From an uncultured Porphyromonadaceae bacterium (GTDB lineage: Bacteria; Bacteroidota; Bacteroidia; Bacteroidales; Muribaculaceae), in contig CAMWMW010000036.1 of NCBI GenBank assembly GCA_947175455.1, forward strand, positions 1-9,269: a stretch of DNA of 9,269 bases. The letters run 5' to 3'. Every line of letters starts with the position of its first letter. Positions within the stretch are counted from its first letter, which is position 1. Of the stretch, positions 1-6,916 are shown piece by piece. The notes under the pieces were generated by a model, which searched no databases, was not told the origin of the DNA, and was given only the letters and a program-made list of their open reading frames with translations. Position numbers and translations under genes: made by a program.

Positions 1-1033
1 AATTACAATCGGACTGTATGTGCTGGATATGGTCTGCGGACGGGCGGAGATGTCTCTGCAATTGTTTGATGTGTGCGTGGTGACGCGTGCGCCGAAGACT
101 ATACTGCCTTTTGTGATATTGTTTGTTATAAATAATAACCTGCTAATACCCCGTCTGCTGCTGAGAAACAAAGTCCAATGGTATTTTTTCGCAGCCGGCG
201 CTCTGGTGCTTGTGATGTGTTGTTTCCAGTATGTCGGGTTCAAGAGCTTTCTGAATTCTATTCCTGCGGAAATGCGGGGCGGACCGCGACATCACCGTCC
301 GGAGCCGTTGCTGCCGATGCCCCTGTTGCTCGAATTTACTTATTCGCTGCTTGTGATAGGAGCCAACATGGCTATCGCGCTTCTGTTCCAGCGTTTCGAC
401 GACAAGCTTGAGAAAGAGAGTCTGAGAAAGGCTAATGCAGAGAATGAGCTTGCTTATCTGAAAGCCCAGATCAATCCTCACTTCTATATGAACATGCTGA
501 ATAATATTCACGGCATGATCGAGATAGATCCCGCCAAGGCGCAGGCTATGGTCATAGATATGTCGAAGCTGATGCGTTACATGCTCTATGACAGTTCGCG
601 AACGCGTATTCCGCTTGCCAATGAGATTTCTTTCCTTCATAATTATCTGCGCATTATGCGCAGGCGTTATCCTGAAGACAAGGTAAGCATCACAGACTCG
701 TTTCCGGCTGCTGACGCTGTGGCGGGTATCGAGGTGCCGCCCTTGCTGACGCTGGTTTTCGTCGAGAATGCCTTCAAGCATGGCATCAGCTACCGTTCTC
801 ATTCGTACGTTGCGGTGTCGATGACGCTTGCCGGCGGAGAACTTTCTTTCAGCTGCATCAACAGCCGGCATACCGGCGGCGACAGTGTTGACGACAAGGG
901 TATAGGTCTTAGAAATATCCGTCAGCGGCTGGCATTGTTATACGGGGATGCCGCTTCCATGTCCATCAGAGAGACAGAAACCGATTATATTGTGAATCTG
1001 ACGATACCCGTCGCAAAAACCGCCGATATATGA
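1..1033 (+). CDS. LytS-family sensor histidine kinase, 5'-truncated by window edge
   Basis: This is a membrane sensor kinase that would phosphorylate the response regulator encoded immediately downstream. The frame stays open to the left edge (first full codon at base 2), so the true start lies upstream; a GTG at 20 is only the first start-like codon inside the window. Counting from that GTG, hydrophobic membrane segments lie at about 28-48, 54-74 and 102-124, with the remains of one more at the truncated N-terminus. A charged linker (126-146) leads into the His_kinase domain (PF06580 type), where QINPHF carries the phospho-acceptor His154. The ATPase domain shows an N-box VENAFKHG (248-255) and a G-box GIGLRNIRQRL (294-304). 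The usual FLFN after the histidine is FYMN, a variant I associate with Bacteroidetes members of this family. No extracellular ligand domain is visible; the loop at 75-100 is short and Pro/Arg-rich. The stop overlaps the next start as ATGA (1030-1033), indicating translational coupling. The signal sensed is unknown. Confidence 0.9.
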   Translation, partial: ITIGLYVLDMVCGRAEMSLQLFDVCVVTRAPKTILPFVILFVINNNLLIPRLLLRNKVQWYFFAAGALVLVMCCFQYVGFKSFLNSIPAEMRGGPRHHRPEPLLPMPLLLEFTYSLLVIGANMAIALLFQRFDDKLEKESLRKANAENELAYLKAQINPHFYMNMLNNIHGMIEIDPAKAQAMVIDMSKLMRYMLYDSSRTRIPLANEISFLHNYLRIMRRRYPEDKVSITDSFPAADAVAGIEVPPLLTLVFVENAFKHGISYRSHSYVAVSMTLAGGELSFSCINSRHTGGDSVDDKGIGLRNIRQRLALLYGDAASMSIRETETDYIVNLTIPVAKTADI

Positions 1034-1761
1034 AACTTCGCACGATTATAATAGATGACGAGCCCATCGCTCTTGAGAAACTGGAGTCGTATGTGGAAAA
1101 GACGCCATTTCTGACGCTTGCAGCCAAATGCGGCAGTGGCTTCGAGGCTCTGGATTATGTGGCGTCGAATACTGTGGATCTGGTAATCACGGATATAAAC
1201 ATGCCGGATCTCAACGGGATGGATTTTATAAAATCGCTGCCTGATTCGCCGTTGGTCATCTTTACCACCGCCTATGAGCAATATGCCGTTGACAGCTATC
1301 GCCTTTCGGCAGTAGACTATCTGTTGAAGCCATATGGTTTTGCAGATTTCCAGCATGCTGTGAACAAAGCGCGCGACATCTGGTTCTCGCGTCTTCCCGA
1401 ATCAGTGCGACAGCCCGAGACGCTTTTTGTCAAGGTCGATTACCGCTATGTCAGAATCCGTCTTGCCGAAGTGCGTTATATAAAGGGTTACGGCGAATAT
1501 CTGCAGATATACCTTTCAGGTAAAGACGCGCCTCTTGTCACGCTCAGTTCCTTTTCCGCGATAAAAGAGAAACTGTCGGATTCATTTATTCAGGTCCACA
1601 GGTCATATATTGTTAATATGGACAATGCCGAGATGATAGAGCGAAGCCGCATAAGCATGGGTGCCGGAGTGCTTATTCCGGTAGGCGACAGTTACAAAGC
1701 CGGTTTTCAGCGGTTTCTTCTCTCCCGGTCGATAGGGCGAAAAGGGAATGCCGGGGAATAG
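1030..1761 (+). CDS. LytTR-family response regulator
   Basis: A 243-residue cytoplasmic transcription factor. The N-terminal receiver domain (about 3-118) has the acidic pair Asp9/Asp10, the phospho-acceptor Asp55 in ITDINMP, Thr79/Thr80 and Lys100 in the LLKP motif, so all key receiver residues are present. The C-terminal LytTR DNA-binding domain (about 131-232) shows the typical pattern FVKVDYRYVRI, YIKGYGEYLQIYL and FIQVHRSYIVN. The start codon overlaps the kinase stop by 4 nt, so the two proteins are almost certainly cognate partners. LytTR regulators generally bind paired short direct repeats upstream of target promoters; three in-phase repeats lie just downstream of this gene, ahead of the exporter operon, making that operon the likely target (inference). 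A Bacteroidetes-type kinase/LytTR pair next to an ABC exporter suggests sensing of envelope stress or of an exported substrate, but the sequence does not show the signal. Confidence 0.93.
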   Translation: MKLRTIIIDDEPIALEKLESYVEKTPFLTLAAKCGSGFEALDYVASNTVDLVITDINMPDLNGMDFIKSLPDSPLVIFTTAYEQYAVDSYRLSAVDYLLKPYGFADFQHAVNKARDIWFSRLPESVRQPETLFVKVDYRYVRIRLAEVRYIKGYGEYLQIYLSGKDAPLVTLSSFSAIKEKLSDSFIQVHRSYIVNMDNAEMIERSRISMGAGVLIPVGDSYKAGFQRFLLSRSIGRKGNAGE

Positions 1762-1862
1762 CCCGGTTCGTTGGAGAATACAGGGTGTTTGTTGAAAAAA
1801 ATTCGCGGACAGGTAATGTTTGTCTAATATTGCAGTCGATTTGTGAAATATCTGACTGGATT
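1762..1862 (+). promoter_or_regulatory. Regulator-to-tolC intergenic region with phased TTTGT repeats; possible promoter
   Basis: This 101-bp gap is the natural control region for the exporter operon. It contains three similar 11-mers on the + strand, TTTGTTGAAAA (1788-1798), TTTGTCTAATA (1819-1829) and TTTGTGAAATA (1840-1850), sharing TTTGTnnAAnA. Their starts are 31 and 21 bp apart, close to three and two helical turns. LytTR proteins are known to bind paired direct repeats at about a two-turn period, so these could be binding sites. A weak promoter match exists: TTG (1792-1794), then 19 bp, then TAATGTTTG (1814-1822), which carries one base too many relative to TAnnTTTG. Because TTTG is itself part of the promoter consensus, the repeats and promoter may be the same signal. 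No convincing terminator separates the regulator from the exporter, so read-through is also possible. Confidence 0.35.
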
Positions 1863-3164
1863 ATGAGACTTATTCTGACAACAGCGATCATGGGCATGGC
1901 GGCAACAACACTGTCCGCTTCAGCCGAGACATGGACATATGCCGACTGTGTGAATTATGCGAGGGAGCATAACATATCCCTGCGCAAGTCTAAGATTCAG
2001 GAGCAAACCGCCGGGTACGACCTTGAAGAGTCCGAGGCGCAATGGCAGCCCTCCCTTGATTTCGCCACATCCCACAGCTACGTAAACGCCCCGTGGGGCA
2101 ACGGAACCCGGAACGCCTACAACAGTTCATATGGTTTTGACGCAGGGTGGACAGTATGGAACGGCGGTATCCGGGAGAATACGATAAAACGCAACAGGCT
2201 TCAGACCGAAATAGCGAATCTCAACACCGGAGACATTCTTCGCGGTCTTGAGACCGACATTCTGCAGGTATACCTCAATATCCTGTATGCACGTGAGGCA
2301 ATCGGCATTTGTTCCGAGGCAGAGAAGGTGAGTCAGGCGCAGGCGGAAAGAGGTAAGCAGCTGATGGAAGCCGGCCGCATGTCGCGTGTTGACTACGCCC
2401 GTCTGCAGAGCCAGTATGAACAGGACCATTATTCACTTGTGAATGCTCAGGCGACGTATGATTCGCGTCGCATGGAACTCAAGCAGTTGCTTGAGCTTGG
2501 CATAGACGCCGACATCACACTCGCGGATGTGGAATGGTCAGATGCGCAGGTTCTCGCCGCGTTGCCCCCGATAGAAGAGAGCTATGTACTTGCCAGATCG
2601 ACAGACCTCCGGATACGCGGTCTTGAGATAGAGAAATCGGCGTCGGAGATTGATGTGGACATAGCGCGTGCCGGTCGTGCGCCGAAGATTACGCTCAATG
2701 CCGGTGTCGGCACGGGGTATTATGCTCCCGGCGGCAATTTCGGCACCGGGCTGAAGCAGGCGCTCAACGAGCAGATCGGCATTTCCCTGTCGATACCGAT
2801 TCTCGACAACAAGAAAACAAAGACAGCCGTAGCCCGTGCCAGGGCGCAGCAGCTCGACGCCCAGCTCGACATAGACCAGCGTGAGACAGAGCTTGCTCAG
2901 ACCGTCGAGAACTGGTATATCGACACCACATCCGCCCAGGCGCGTTACCGCACCGCGCAGTCGAGCCTTGAGTCGGCGCGTCTGAGCGACGAGCTGACCA
3001 ACGAGCAGTTCTCTCTCGGTTATGTCAACACCGTTGAGCTGATGACAGCCCACAACGCGCTTATAGAGGCGAGATATTCGCTGTTGCAGGCAAAATATCT
3101 TGCCGTATTGGGTCAGAAAATGATAGCGTTTTACCGCACAGCTGAAGTAGATATAAATTCATAA
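1863..3164 (+). CDS. TolC-family outer membrane efflux channel
   Basis: The 433-residue product is an outer-membrane factor of the OEP (PF02321) family, the trimeric channel that carries substrate from the periplasmic adaptor out of the cell. I chose the ATG at 1863 because it gives a clean Sec signal peptide (MRLILTTAIMGMAATTLSASA, cleavage before ETW); an in-frame GTG at 1785 would put 26 residues ahead of that signal. Two OEP repeats lie at about 24-215 and 235-425, each built of long amphipathic helices. Family hallmarks include GWTVWNGGIRENTIKRNRL (95-113), the matching second-repeat motif SIPILDNKKTKTAVARAR (310-327), and LGYVNTVELMTAHNALIEAR (385-404). There is no lipobox cysteine, so it is not a lipoprotein like some OprM relatives. 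Only 3 nt separate its stop from the adaptor gene, so the channel is dedicated to this system rather than shared, unlike E. coli tolC, which lies apart from macAB. The substrate cannot be read from the sequence. Confidence 0.93.
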   Translation: MRLILTTAIMGMAATTLSASAETWTYADCVNYAREHNISLRKSKIQEQTAGYDLEESEAQWQPSLDFATSHSYVNAPWGNGTRNAYNSSYGFDAGWTVWNGGIRENTIKRNRLQTEIANLNTGDILRGLETDILQVYLNILYAREAIGICSEAEKVSQAQAERGKQLMEAGRMSRVDYARLQSQYEQDHYSLVNAQATYDSRRMELKQLLELGIDADITLADVEWSDAQVLAALPPIEESYVLARSTDLRIRGLEIEKSASEIDVDIARAGRAPKITLNAGVGTGYYAPGGNFGTGLKQALNEQIGISLSIPILDNKKTKTAVARARAQQLDAQLDIDQRETELAQTVENWYIDTTSAQARYRTAQSSLESARLSDELTNEQFSLGYVNTVELMTAHNALIEARYSLLQAKYLAVLGQKMIAFYRTAEVDINS

Positions 3165-3167
3165 GAA

Positions 3168-4334
3168 ATGAGGATAAAGTATATGATTACGGTTGCCGTC
3201 GCGGCATTGGTATGCTGGGGTTGCGGCAAGAAAGGAGAGGTCTCTCTGGATACGGCGGTTGTAGAGCGCGGAGAGTTGACCGAGACTGTCACCGCCACCG
3301 GCACTGTGGAATCCGTGACACAGGTGGATGTCGGCACGCAGGTCACCGGAATTATCGACAAGCTCTATGCCGATTACAATTCCATAGTCTCCAAGGGCGA
3401 GCTGATCGCCGAGATTGAGAAGACTATGCTTGAGAGCGACCTGCGGAGTGCGGAAGCCAATGTGGAGTCGGCGCGTCTTACTTATGAATATAATCTTACC
3501 AATTACAAACGCGACAAGGCGCTTCACGACAAACAGCTTATAAGCGATTACGAATTTCAGACATCCACAAAGGATCTCGAGGTTTCAAAGACCGCCTATG
3601 ACAAAGCCAAGGCAGACAAGGTAAGGGCGGCTAAAAACCTCAATTACGCCGAGATCTATTCCCCTATCGACGGAATCGTGATATCGCGGGAGGTAGAGGT
3701 AGGTCAGACCGTTGTCTCCAACATGAATGTGGCGAACCTGTACACCATCGCTGATCTCGACCATATGCAGGTCATCGGCAATGTCGACGAGGCGGACATA
3801 GGTCAGGTCAAGGTAGGTCAGCCTGTGACATTCTCGGTCGATGCGTTCCCCGAGCAGCTTTTCGACGGCATCGTGACGCAGGTGCGTCTCAACCCCACCA
3901 CGACAAACAATGTGGTGACATATGAAGTAGTGGTGTCTGCCGAGAATCCCGATCACAAGCTTATTCCCGGTCTTACCGCGAATCTGACCATCTATGTCAT
4001 GAGCCGTAAGAATATACTGCTTGTGTCTAACAAAGTCTTCACATTCGAGCCCCGCGAGCTCCCTGAAGATTCCGGTCTTCCCCGTCCGGAGAGCGACGGC
4101 AAGTCCGTCAGTCTTGCCGGAAATCAGAAACTCGTATGGGTTGTCAAGGGTGACAGACTCGTGCCGACGGCAGTGACCACCGGCGAGACAAACGGCATAA
4201 AGACGGAGATTGTATCAGGACTTGAGGAAGGAGCCGTATTGGCTGAGGATTATTCATCGCAGAGCCAGCCGTCGCAGACGGCACAGGAGGGGAGGAGTCC
4301 CTTTGCCCCGCAGCCCCCGGGCAAAAAGAAATAA
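3168..4334 (+). CDS. MacA-like periplasmic adaptor (HlyD/RND-MFP family), probable lipoprotein
   Basis: This 388-residue protein links the inner-membrane MacB-type transporter to the TolC channel and, in studied MacA proteins, stimulates the ATPase. After a hydrophobic stretch (6-18) comes Cys19, probably lipidated. The sequence before it is CWGC, an unusual lipobox with Cys at -3, so lipid anchoring is likely but not certain. The domains run in the standard folded-back order: first half of the lipoyl (barrel-sandwich) domain at 45-85 (VTGIIDKLYADYNSIVSKGE), an alpha-helical hairpin at 86-157, the second lipoyl half at 158-193 (YSPIDGIVISREVEVGQTV), a beta-barrel at about 198-278, and a membrane-proximal domain to about 360. 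The C-terminal tail (363-388) is rich in Ser, Gln and Pro, ends in KKK and is probably disordered. The length fits the family (E. coli MacA about 370). The adaptor follows the channel gene by 3 nt and precedes the ATPase gene by 61 nt. Confidence 0.93.
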   Translation: MRIKYMITVAVAALVCWGCGKKGEVSLDTAVVERGELTETVTATGTVESVTQVDVGTQVTGIIDKLYADYNSIVSKGELIAEIEKTMLESDLRSAEANVESARLTYEYNLTNYKRDKALHDKQLISDYEFQTSTKDLEVSKTAYDKAKADKVRAAKNLNYAEIYSPIDGIVISREVEVGQTVVSNMNVANLYTIADLDHMQVIGNVDEADIGQVKVGQPVTFSVDAFPEQLFDGIVTQVRLNPTTTNNVVTYEVVVSAENPDHKLIPGLTANLTIYVMSRKNILLVSNKVFTFEPRELPEDSGLPRPESDGKSVSLAGNQKLVWVVKGDRLVPTAVTTGETNGIKTEIVSGLEEGAVLAEDYSSQSQPSQTAQEGRSPFAPQPPGKKK

Positions 4335-4395
4335 CCTGCGGATTCGAGTCTGACAACTTCTGTAATTCATGTTAAAACATGCATATTCCAACGGA

Positions 4396-5136
4396 ATGAA
4401 AGAAATAATTCGGGTAGAAAAACTGCGGCGTGAATTCATTGTCGGCGGGGAGAAGGTGAAAGCTCTCCGTGGCGTAAGCTTCACCATCCGCGAGGGGGAG
4501 TTCGTGACCATCATGGGTACCTCCGGTTCCGGGAAGTCCACGCTTCTCAACATTCTCGGGTGTCTTGACACTCCTACCTCTGGCGAGTACTGGCTTGACG
4601 GTGTCTCCGTGCAGTCGATGAGCAAGAACCAGCGTGCCGTGACGCGCAACCGCAAGATCGGATTCGTGTTTCAGAACTATAATCTCCTGCCTAAAACCAC
4701 CGCGATAGAGAACGTTGAGCTTCCGTTGCTTTACAATCCCTCCGTCGGGGCGCGGGAGCGCCGGGAGATGGCGATTAAGGCACTTGAGGCGGTAGGACTC
4801 GGCAGCCGTCTGAACCATAAGAGCAATCAGATGTCAGGAGGTCAGCAGCAGCGTGTGGCGATAGCCCGCGCTCTTGTCAACGACCCAGTGATCATACTCG
4901 CCGACGAGGCAACGGGAAACCTTGACACGCGCACCTCCTTCAGCATATTGACCCTGTTTCAGGAGCTTCATGCCAAAGGTCGCACGATTATTTTTGTGAC
5001 CCATAATCCGGAACTCGCCGAGTATTCATCGCGTAATATCGTTTTGCGCGACGGCAAGGTGGTATCCGACACCTGTAACGACTTCCCCGCCTCGGCGCGT
5101 GAGGCTTACGAGAATCTTCCTAAAGAGAACGACTGA
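4396..5136 (+). CDS. MacB/LolD-type ABC transporter ATP-binding protein
   Basis: The 246-residue ATPase powers the exporter from the cytoplasmic face. Counting from the ATG at 4396, it has Walker A GTSGSGKST (41-49), the Q-loop at Gln93 in FVFQNYNLLPKTTA, a signature motif MSGGQQQR (146-153, Met for the usual Leu), Walker B VIILADE with catalytic Glu171, a D-loop GNLD (174-177) and the H-loop His203 in FVTHNPELA. NILGCLDTPTSGEYWLDG (52-69) is typical of the MacB/LolD/FtsE branch. I preferred the ATG at 4396 to the in-frame ATG at 4369 because MKEIIRVEKLRREF aligns directly with the N-terminus of MacB-type ATPases; the extra nine residues (MLKHAYSNG) have no counterpart. In E. coli MacB the ATPase and permease are one chain of about 648 residues. 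Here they are separate (246 plus 405), with the permease gene starting 1 nt after this stop. Confidence 0.95.
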   Translation: MKEIIRVEKLRREFIVGGEKVKALRGVSFTIREGEFVTIMGTSGSGKSTLLNILGCLDTPTSGEYWLDGVSVQSMSKNQRAVTRNRKIGFVFQNYNLLPKTTAIENVELPLLYNPSVGARERREMAIKALEAVGLGSRLNHKSNQMSGGQQQRVAIARALVNDPVIILADEATGNLDTRTSFSILTLFQELHAKGRTIIFVTHNPELAEYSSRNIVLRDGKVVSDTCNDFPASAREAYENLPKEND

Positions 5137-5137
5137 C

Positions 5138-6355
5138 ATGAATATAGCCAACCTTCTGAAAATAGCTCTGAAAGCCCTCAACAACAATAAGCTGAGGTGT
5201 TTTCTGACAATGCTCGGAATCATTATCGGCGTTGCCTCGGTCATAACCATGCTGGCGATAGGACAAGGCTCCAAGAACAGCATAAAGGCTCAGATTTCCG
5301 AGATGGGTTCAAATATGATCATGATTCATCCCGGAAGCATGCAGCGCGGCGGTGTGCGCCAGAGTGCGGATGACATGAAGAGTCTTGAGGTTTCAGATTA
5401 CGAGGCGTTGCAGACCTTGCCGGGAATCGCAGCGATATCACCGTCGGTAAATTCCTCAGGTCAGCTTGTCAACGGCAACAACAACTACCCCTCGACAATC
5501 TATGGTGTCACTCCCGACTATCTCGACATCCGCAAGCTGAAGGTGAAGGAGGGTGCGATGTTTACGGAGCATGACATCAAATCCGCCGCCAAGGTGTGCA
5601 TTCTCGGAAAGACGGTGGTCGACAATCTCTTTCCCAACGGAGAGGACCCCGTAGGCAGGGTGATACGCTTCGGCAAGATACCGCTGACAGTGGTCGGTGT
5701 GCTCGAATCGAAGGGCACCAACTCCATGGGCATGGACCAGGATGATGTTGTCATCGCGCCCTACACTACCGTAATGAAGCGTATCCTCGCCATAGATTAT
5801 ATACAGGGCATCTTCGCCAGCGCGGTAGATGAGAACCGCACTGAAGAGACCATTGACCGCATCACTGAGATGCTCCGCCGGCGTCACAAGATACAGCCCG
5901 GCGCCGATGATGACTTTGACATCCGTTCGCAGCAGGAGCTGAGTCAGATGATGAATTCCACCAGCGACATGATGACCGTTCTCCTCGCCTGCATAGCCGG
6001 TATCTCGCTGCTTGTGGGCGGTATCGGAATCATGAATATCATGTATGTGTCGGTAACGGAGAGAACGCGCGAGATCGGACTCCGCATGTCGATAGGGGCG
6101 CGGGGCATCGACATTCTTTCGCAGTTCCTCATCGAGGCGGTGATCATCAGTGTCAGCGGAGGTGTCATCGGAATACTCGTAGGTTGCCTTGCCACATGGC
6201 TGGTTAATGTCATAGCGCATTGGCCTGTATACATCCAGATGTATTCGGTGCTGTTGTCCTTTGCCGTCTGCACAGTGACAGGAATCTTCTTCGGATGGTA
6301 TCCTGCGAAGAAAGCCGCCGGACTCGACCCGATCGAGGCGATAAGATATGAATGA
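5138..6355 (+). CDS. MacB-type ABC transporter permease
   Basis: This 405-residue inner-membrane protein is the transmembrane half of the split MacB-like exporter. In the studied MacB family such proteins do not carry substrate across the inner membrane but act as a mechanical pump, driving periplasmic substrate through the adaptor and TolC channel. It shows a short cytoplasmic N-terminus, TM1 at about 20-42, a large periplasmic MacB_PCD domain at about 44-275, and an FtsX-type domain with TM2 (279-303), TM3 (330-356) and TM4 (367-388). The conserved cytoplasmic loop VTERTREIGLRMSIGA (306-321) contacts the ATPase in relatives, and the C-terminus ends in the family motif YPAKKAAGLDPIEAIRYE. 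The ATG at 5138 sits 1 nt after the ATPase stop; an upstream in-frame GTG at 5099 would add 13 residues with no family counterpart. This is the last gene of the operon, and a terminator follows about 125 bp downstream. Substrates of MacB relatives range from macrolides to peptides and siderophores, so the substrate here is open. Confidence 0.95.
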   Translation: MNIANLLKIALKALNNNKLRCFLTMLGIIIGVASVITMLAIGQGSKNSIKAQISEMGSNMIMIHPGSMQRGGVRQSADDMKSLEVSDYEALQTLPGIAAISPSVNSSGQLVNGNNNYPSTIYGVTPDYLDIRKLKVKEGAMFTEHDIKSAAKVCILGKTVVDNLFPNGEDPVGRVIRFGKIPLTVVGVLESKGTNSMGMDQDDVVIAPYTTVMKRILAIDYIQGIFASAVDENRTEETIDRITEMLRRRHKIQPGADDDFDIRSQQELSQMMNSTSDMMTVLLACIAGISLLVGGIGIMNIMYVSVTERTREIGLRMSIGARGIDILSQFLIEAVIISVSGGVIGILVGCLATWLVNVIAHWPVYIQMYSVLLSFAVCTVTGIFFGWYPAKKAAGLDPIEAIRYE

Positions 6356-6478
6356 AATAGGTTTGATACAAAATTGGTACAAATATGCGTAAAATGTATA
6401 AGTAGGTGTTTGATTTCATAAATACGATTTTTGGTAGAATCAAGTTATATAAATAGTTTGTGTTTGATTTATGTAGAG

Positions 6479-6518
6479 AAGCCGGTTGCCCGTGAGGGTA
6501 GCCGGTTTTTATATTTTC
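6479..6518 (+). terminator. Rho-independent terminator after the exporter operon
   Basis: An 11-bp stem (6481-6491 with 6496-6506, including G-U pairs) is closed by the stable GNRA tetraloop GTGA (6492-6495). Two A residues before the stem (6479-6480) can pair with the first two extra T residues, and the stem runs into TTTTTATATTTT. On the opposite strand the hairpin is not followed by a T-run, so it works only for + strand transcription. It lies about 125 bp after the permease stop, giving the exporter mRNA a long 3' tail. Confidence 0.85.
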
Positions 6519-6736
6519 ATTATTGATTTTTTATGGTCTGACGGAGAAAAATTCGCGTGTGGCTGAGCGTAATTTTGCGAATATTCGATTCTGAAAGGCT
6601 TAAATCGGCTGTGAATATGGCATAACAGACTAATGCATAGGTAAATGCCGGCTTTATCAACAGCTTCGGAAACTTTTTCGAAATAGAATCGTCAGGGGCA
6701 ATAAATGGCACCGACTATTAAAAAGAGTCAAGAATG

Positions 6737-6766
6737 TTGATATTTACGTGTTTTTTATTATTTTTG
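6737..6766 (+). promoter_or_regulatory. Predicted Bacteroidetes-type promoter for ybeY-mnmG
   Basis: A -7 element TATTTTTG (6759-6766) is an exact match to the Bacteroides TAnnTTTG consensus. Nineteen bases upstream lies TTG (6737-6739, in TGTTG), matching the core of the -33 TTTG element at the expected 19-21 bp spacing. The predicted transcription start at about 6770-6774 would give a leader of roughly 145 nt before the ybeY ATG. The surrounding T-rich DNA raises the chance of a random match, so confidence is moderate. Confidence 0.5.
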
Positions 6767-6771
6767 TGGAG

Positions 6772-6916
6772 TAAATGAGAATGCTGTCATGAAGCATCGG
6801 TTTACGCACCGCAGTTTTGAATCAGTATGTGATTTCAAGATTGGGGTGTGTCTGTGTTTTATGCGGCGTTTGAGTGTTTGTTGAAATCGGACACACTCTA
6901 AATTGAATTGACAGTG
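6772..6916 (+). other. Structured 5' leader of ybeY
   Basis: Downstream of the predicted promoter the leader contains three hairpins in a row. ATGCT/AGCAT pairs at 6781-6785 with 6793-6797. CGGT/ACCG pairs at 6798-6801 with 6808-6811, directly abutting the first. A long stem pairs 6842-6854 with 6888-6900 (13 bp with three G-U pairs, loop about 33 nt), ending 16 nt before the ybeY ATG. The long stem lacks a T-run and so is not a classical terminator. It matches no riboswitch class I can recognise. A 31-codon frame (6789-6884) crosses it but has no family resemblance. It may be a cis-acting RNA, or the inverted repeat may be a leftover of a mobile element. Confidence 0.35.

Larger units (their letters stand above)
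6356..6916. other. AT-rich non-coding gap between exporter operon and ybeY
   Basis: This is the only long gene-free stretch. From left to right it holds an AT-rich 3' tail of the exporter transcript with the 11-mer GTGTTTGATTT twice (6406-6416 and 6460-6470), the terminator at 6479-6518, about 215 bp (6519-6736) with no recognisable gene or RNA, then a promoter and a structured leader for ybeY. In the central part I see only small symmetries: the 10-bp palindrome CGAATATTCG (6578-6587) and a short inverted repeat ATTCGC/GCGAAT (6551-6556, 6577-6582). The base composition is clearly more AT-rich than the flanking genes. The reverse-strand reading frames here lack an ATG start, family resemblance or a promoter. 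The stretch could be an eroded gene or mobile-element remnant, but nothing proves it. Confidence 0.6.

Noticed and set aside
1751..1766. CCGGG/CCCGG hairpin at the end of the response regulator gene
   Set aside because: The stem is only 5 bp, overlaps the stop codon and is not followed by T residues, so it does not qualify as a terminator.
1785..1862. Upstream GTG start extending the TolC-family protein by 26 residues
   Set aside because: The extension would place charged, non-conserved residues ahead of an otherwise perfect signal peptide starting at 1863.
6358..6365. TAGGTTTG matching the TAnnTTTG promoter element just after the permease
   Set aside because: No TTG or TTTG lies 19-21 bp upstream, and the element begins right at the gene end; probably a chance match.
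5456..6382. Long reverse-strand frame of 308 codons opposite the permease gene
   Set aside because: It is antisense to a clearly conserved MacB permease; the composition (many His, Arg, Tyr) is typical of a shadow frame in GC-rich coding DNA.
6520..6711. Reverse-strand frame of 63 codons in the gap
   Set aside because: It starts with GTG, has no family resemblance and uses AT-rich codons unlike the neighbouring genes. No promoter or terminator serves it.
6789..6884. 31-codon ATG frame in the ybeY leader (MKHRFTHRSF...)
   Set aside because: It has no recognisable family, is rich in Cys/Arg/Phe codons from GT-rich DNA, overlaps the long inverted repeat and has no ribosome-binding signal. It could be a leader peptide, but nothing supports it.
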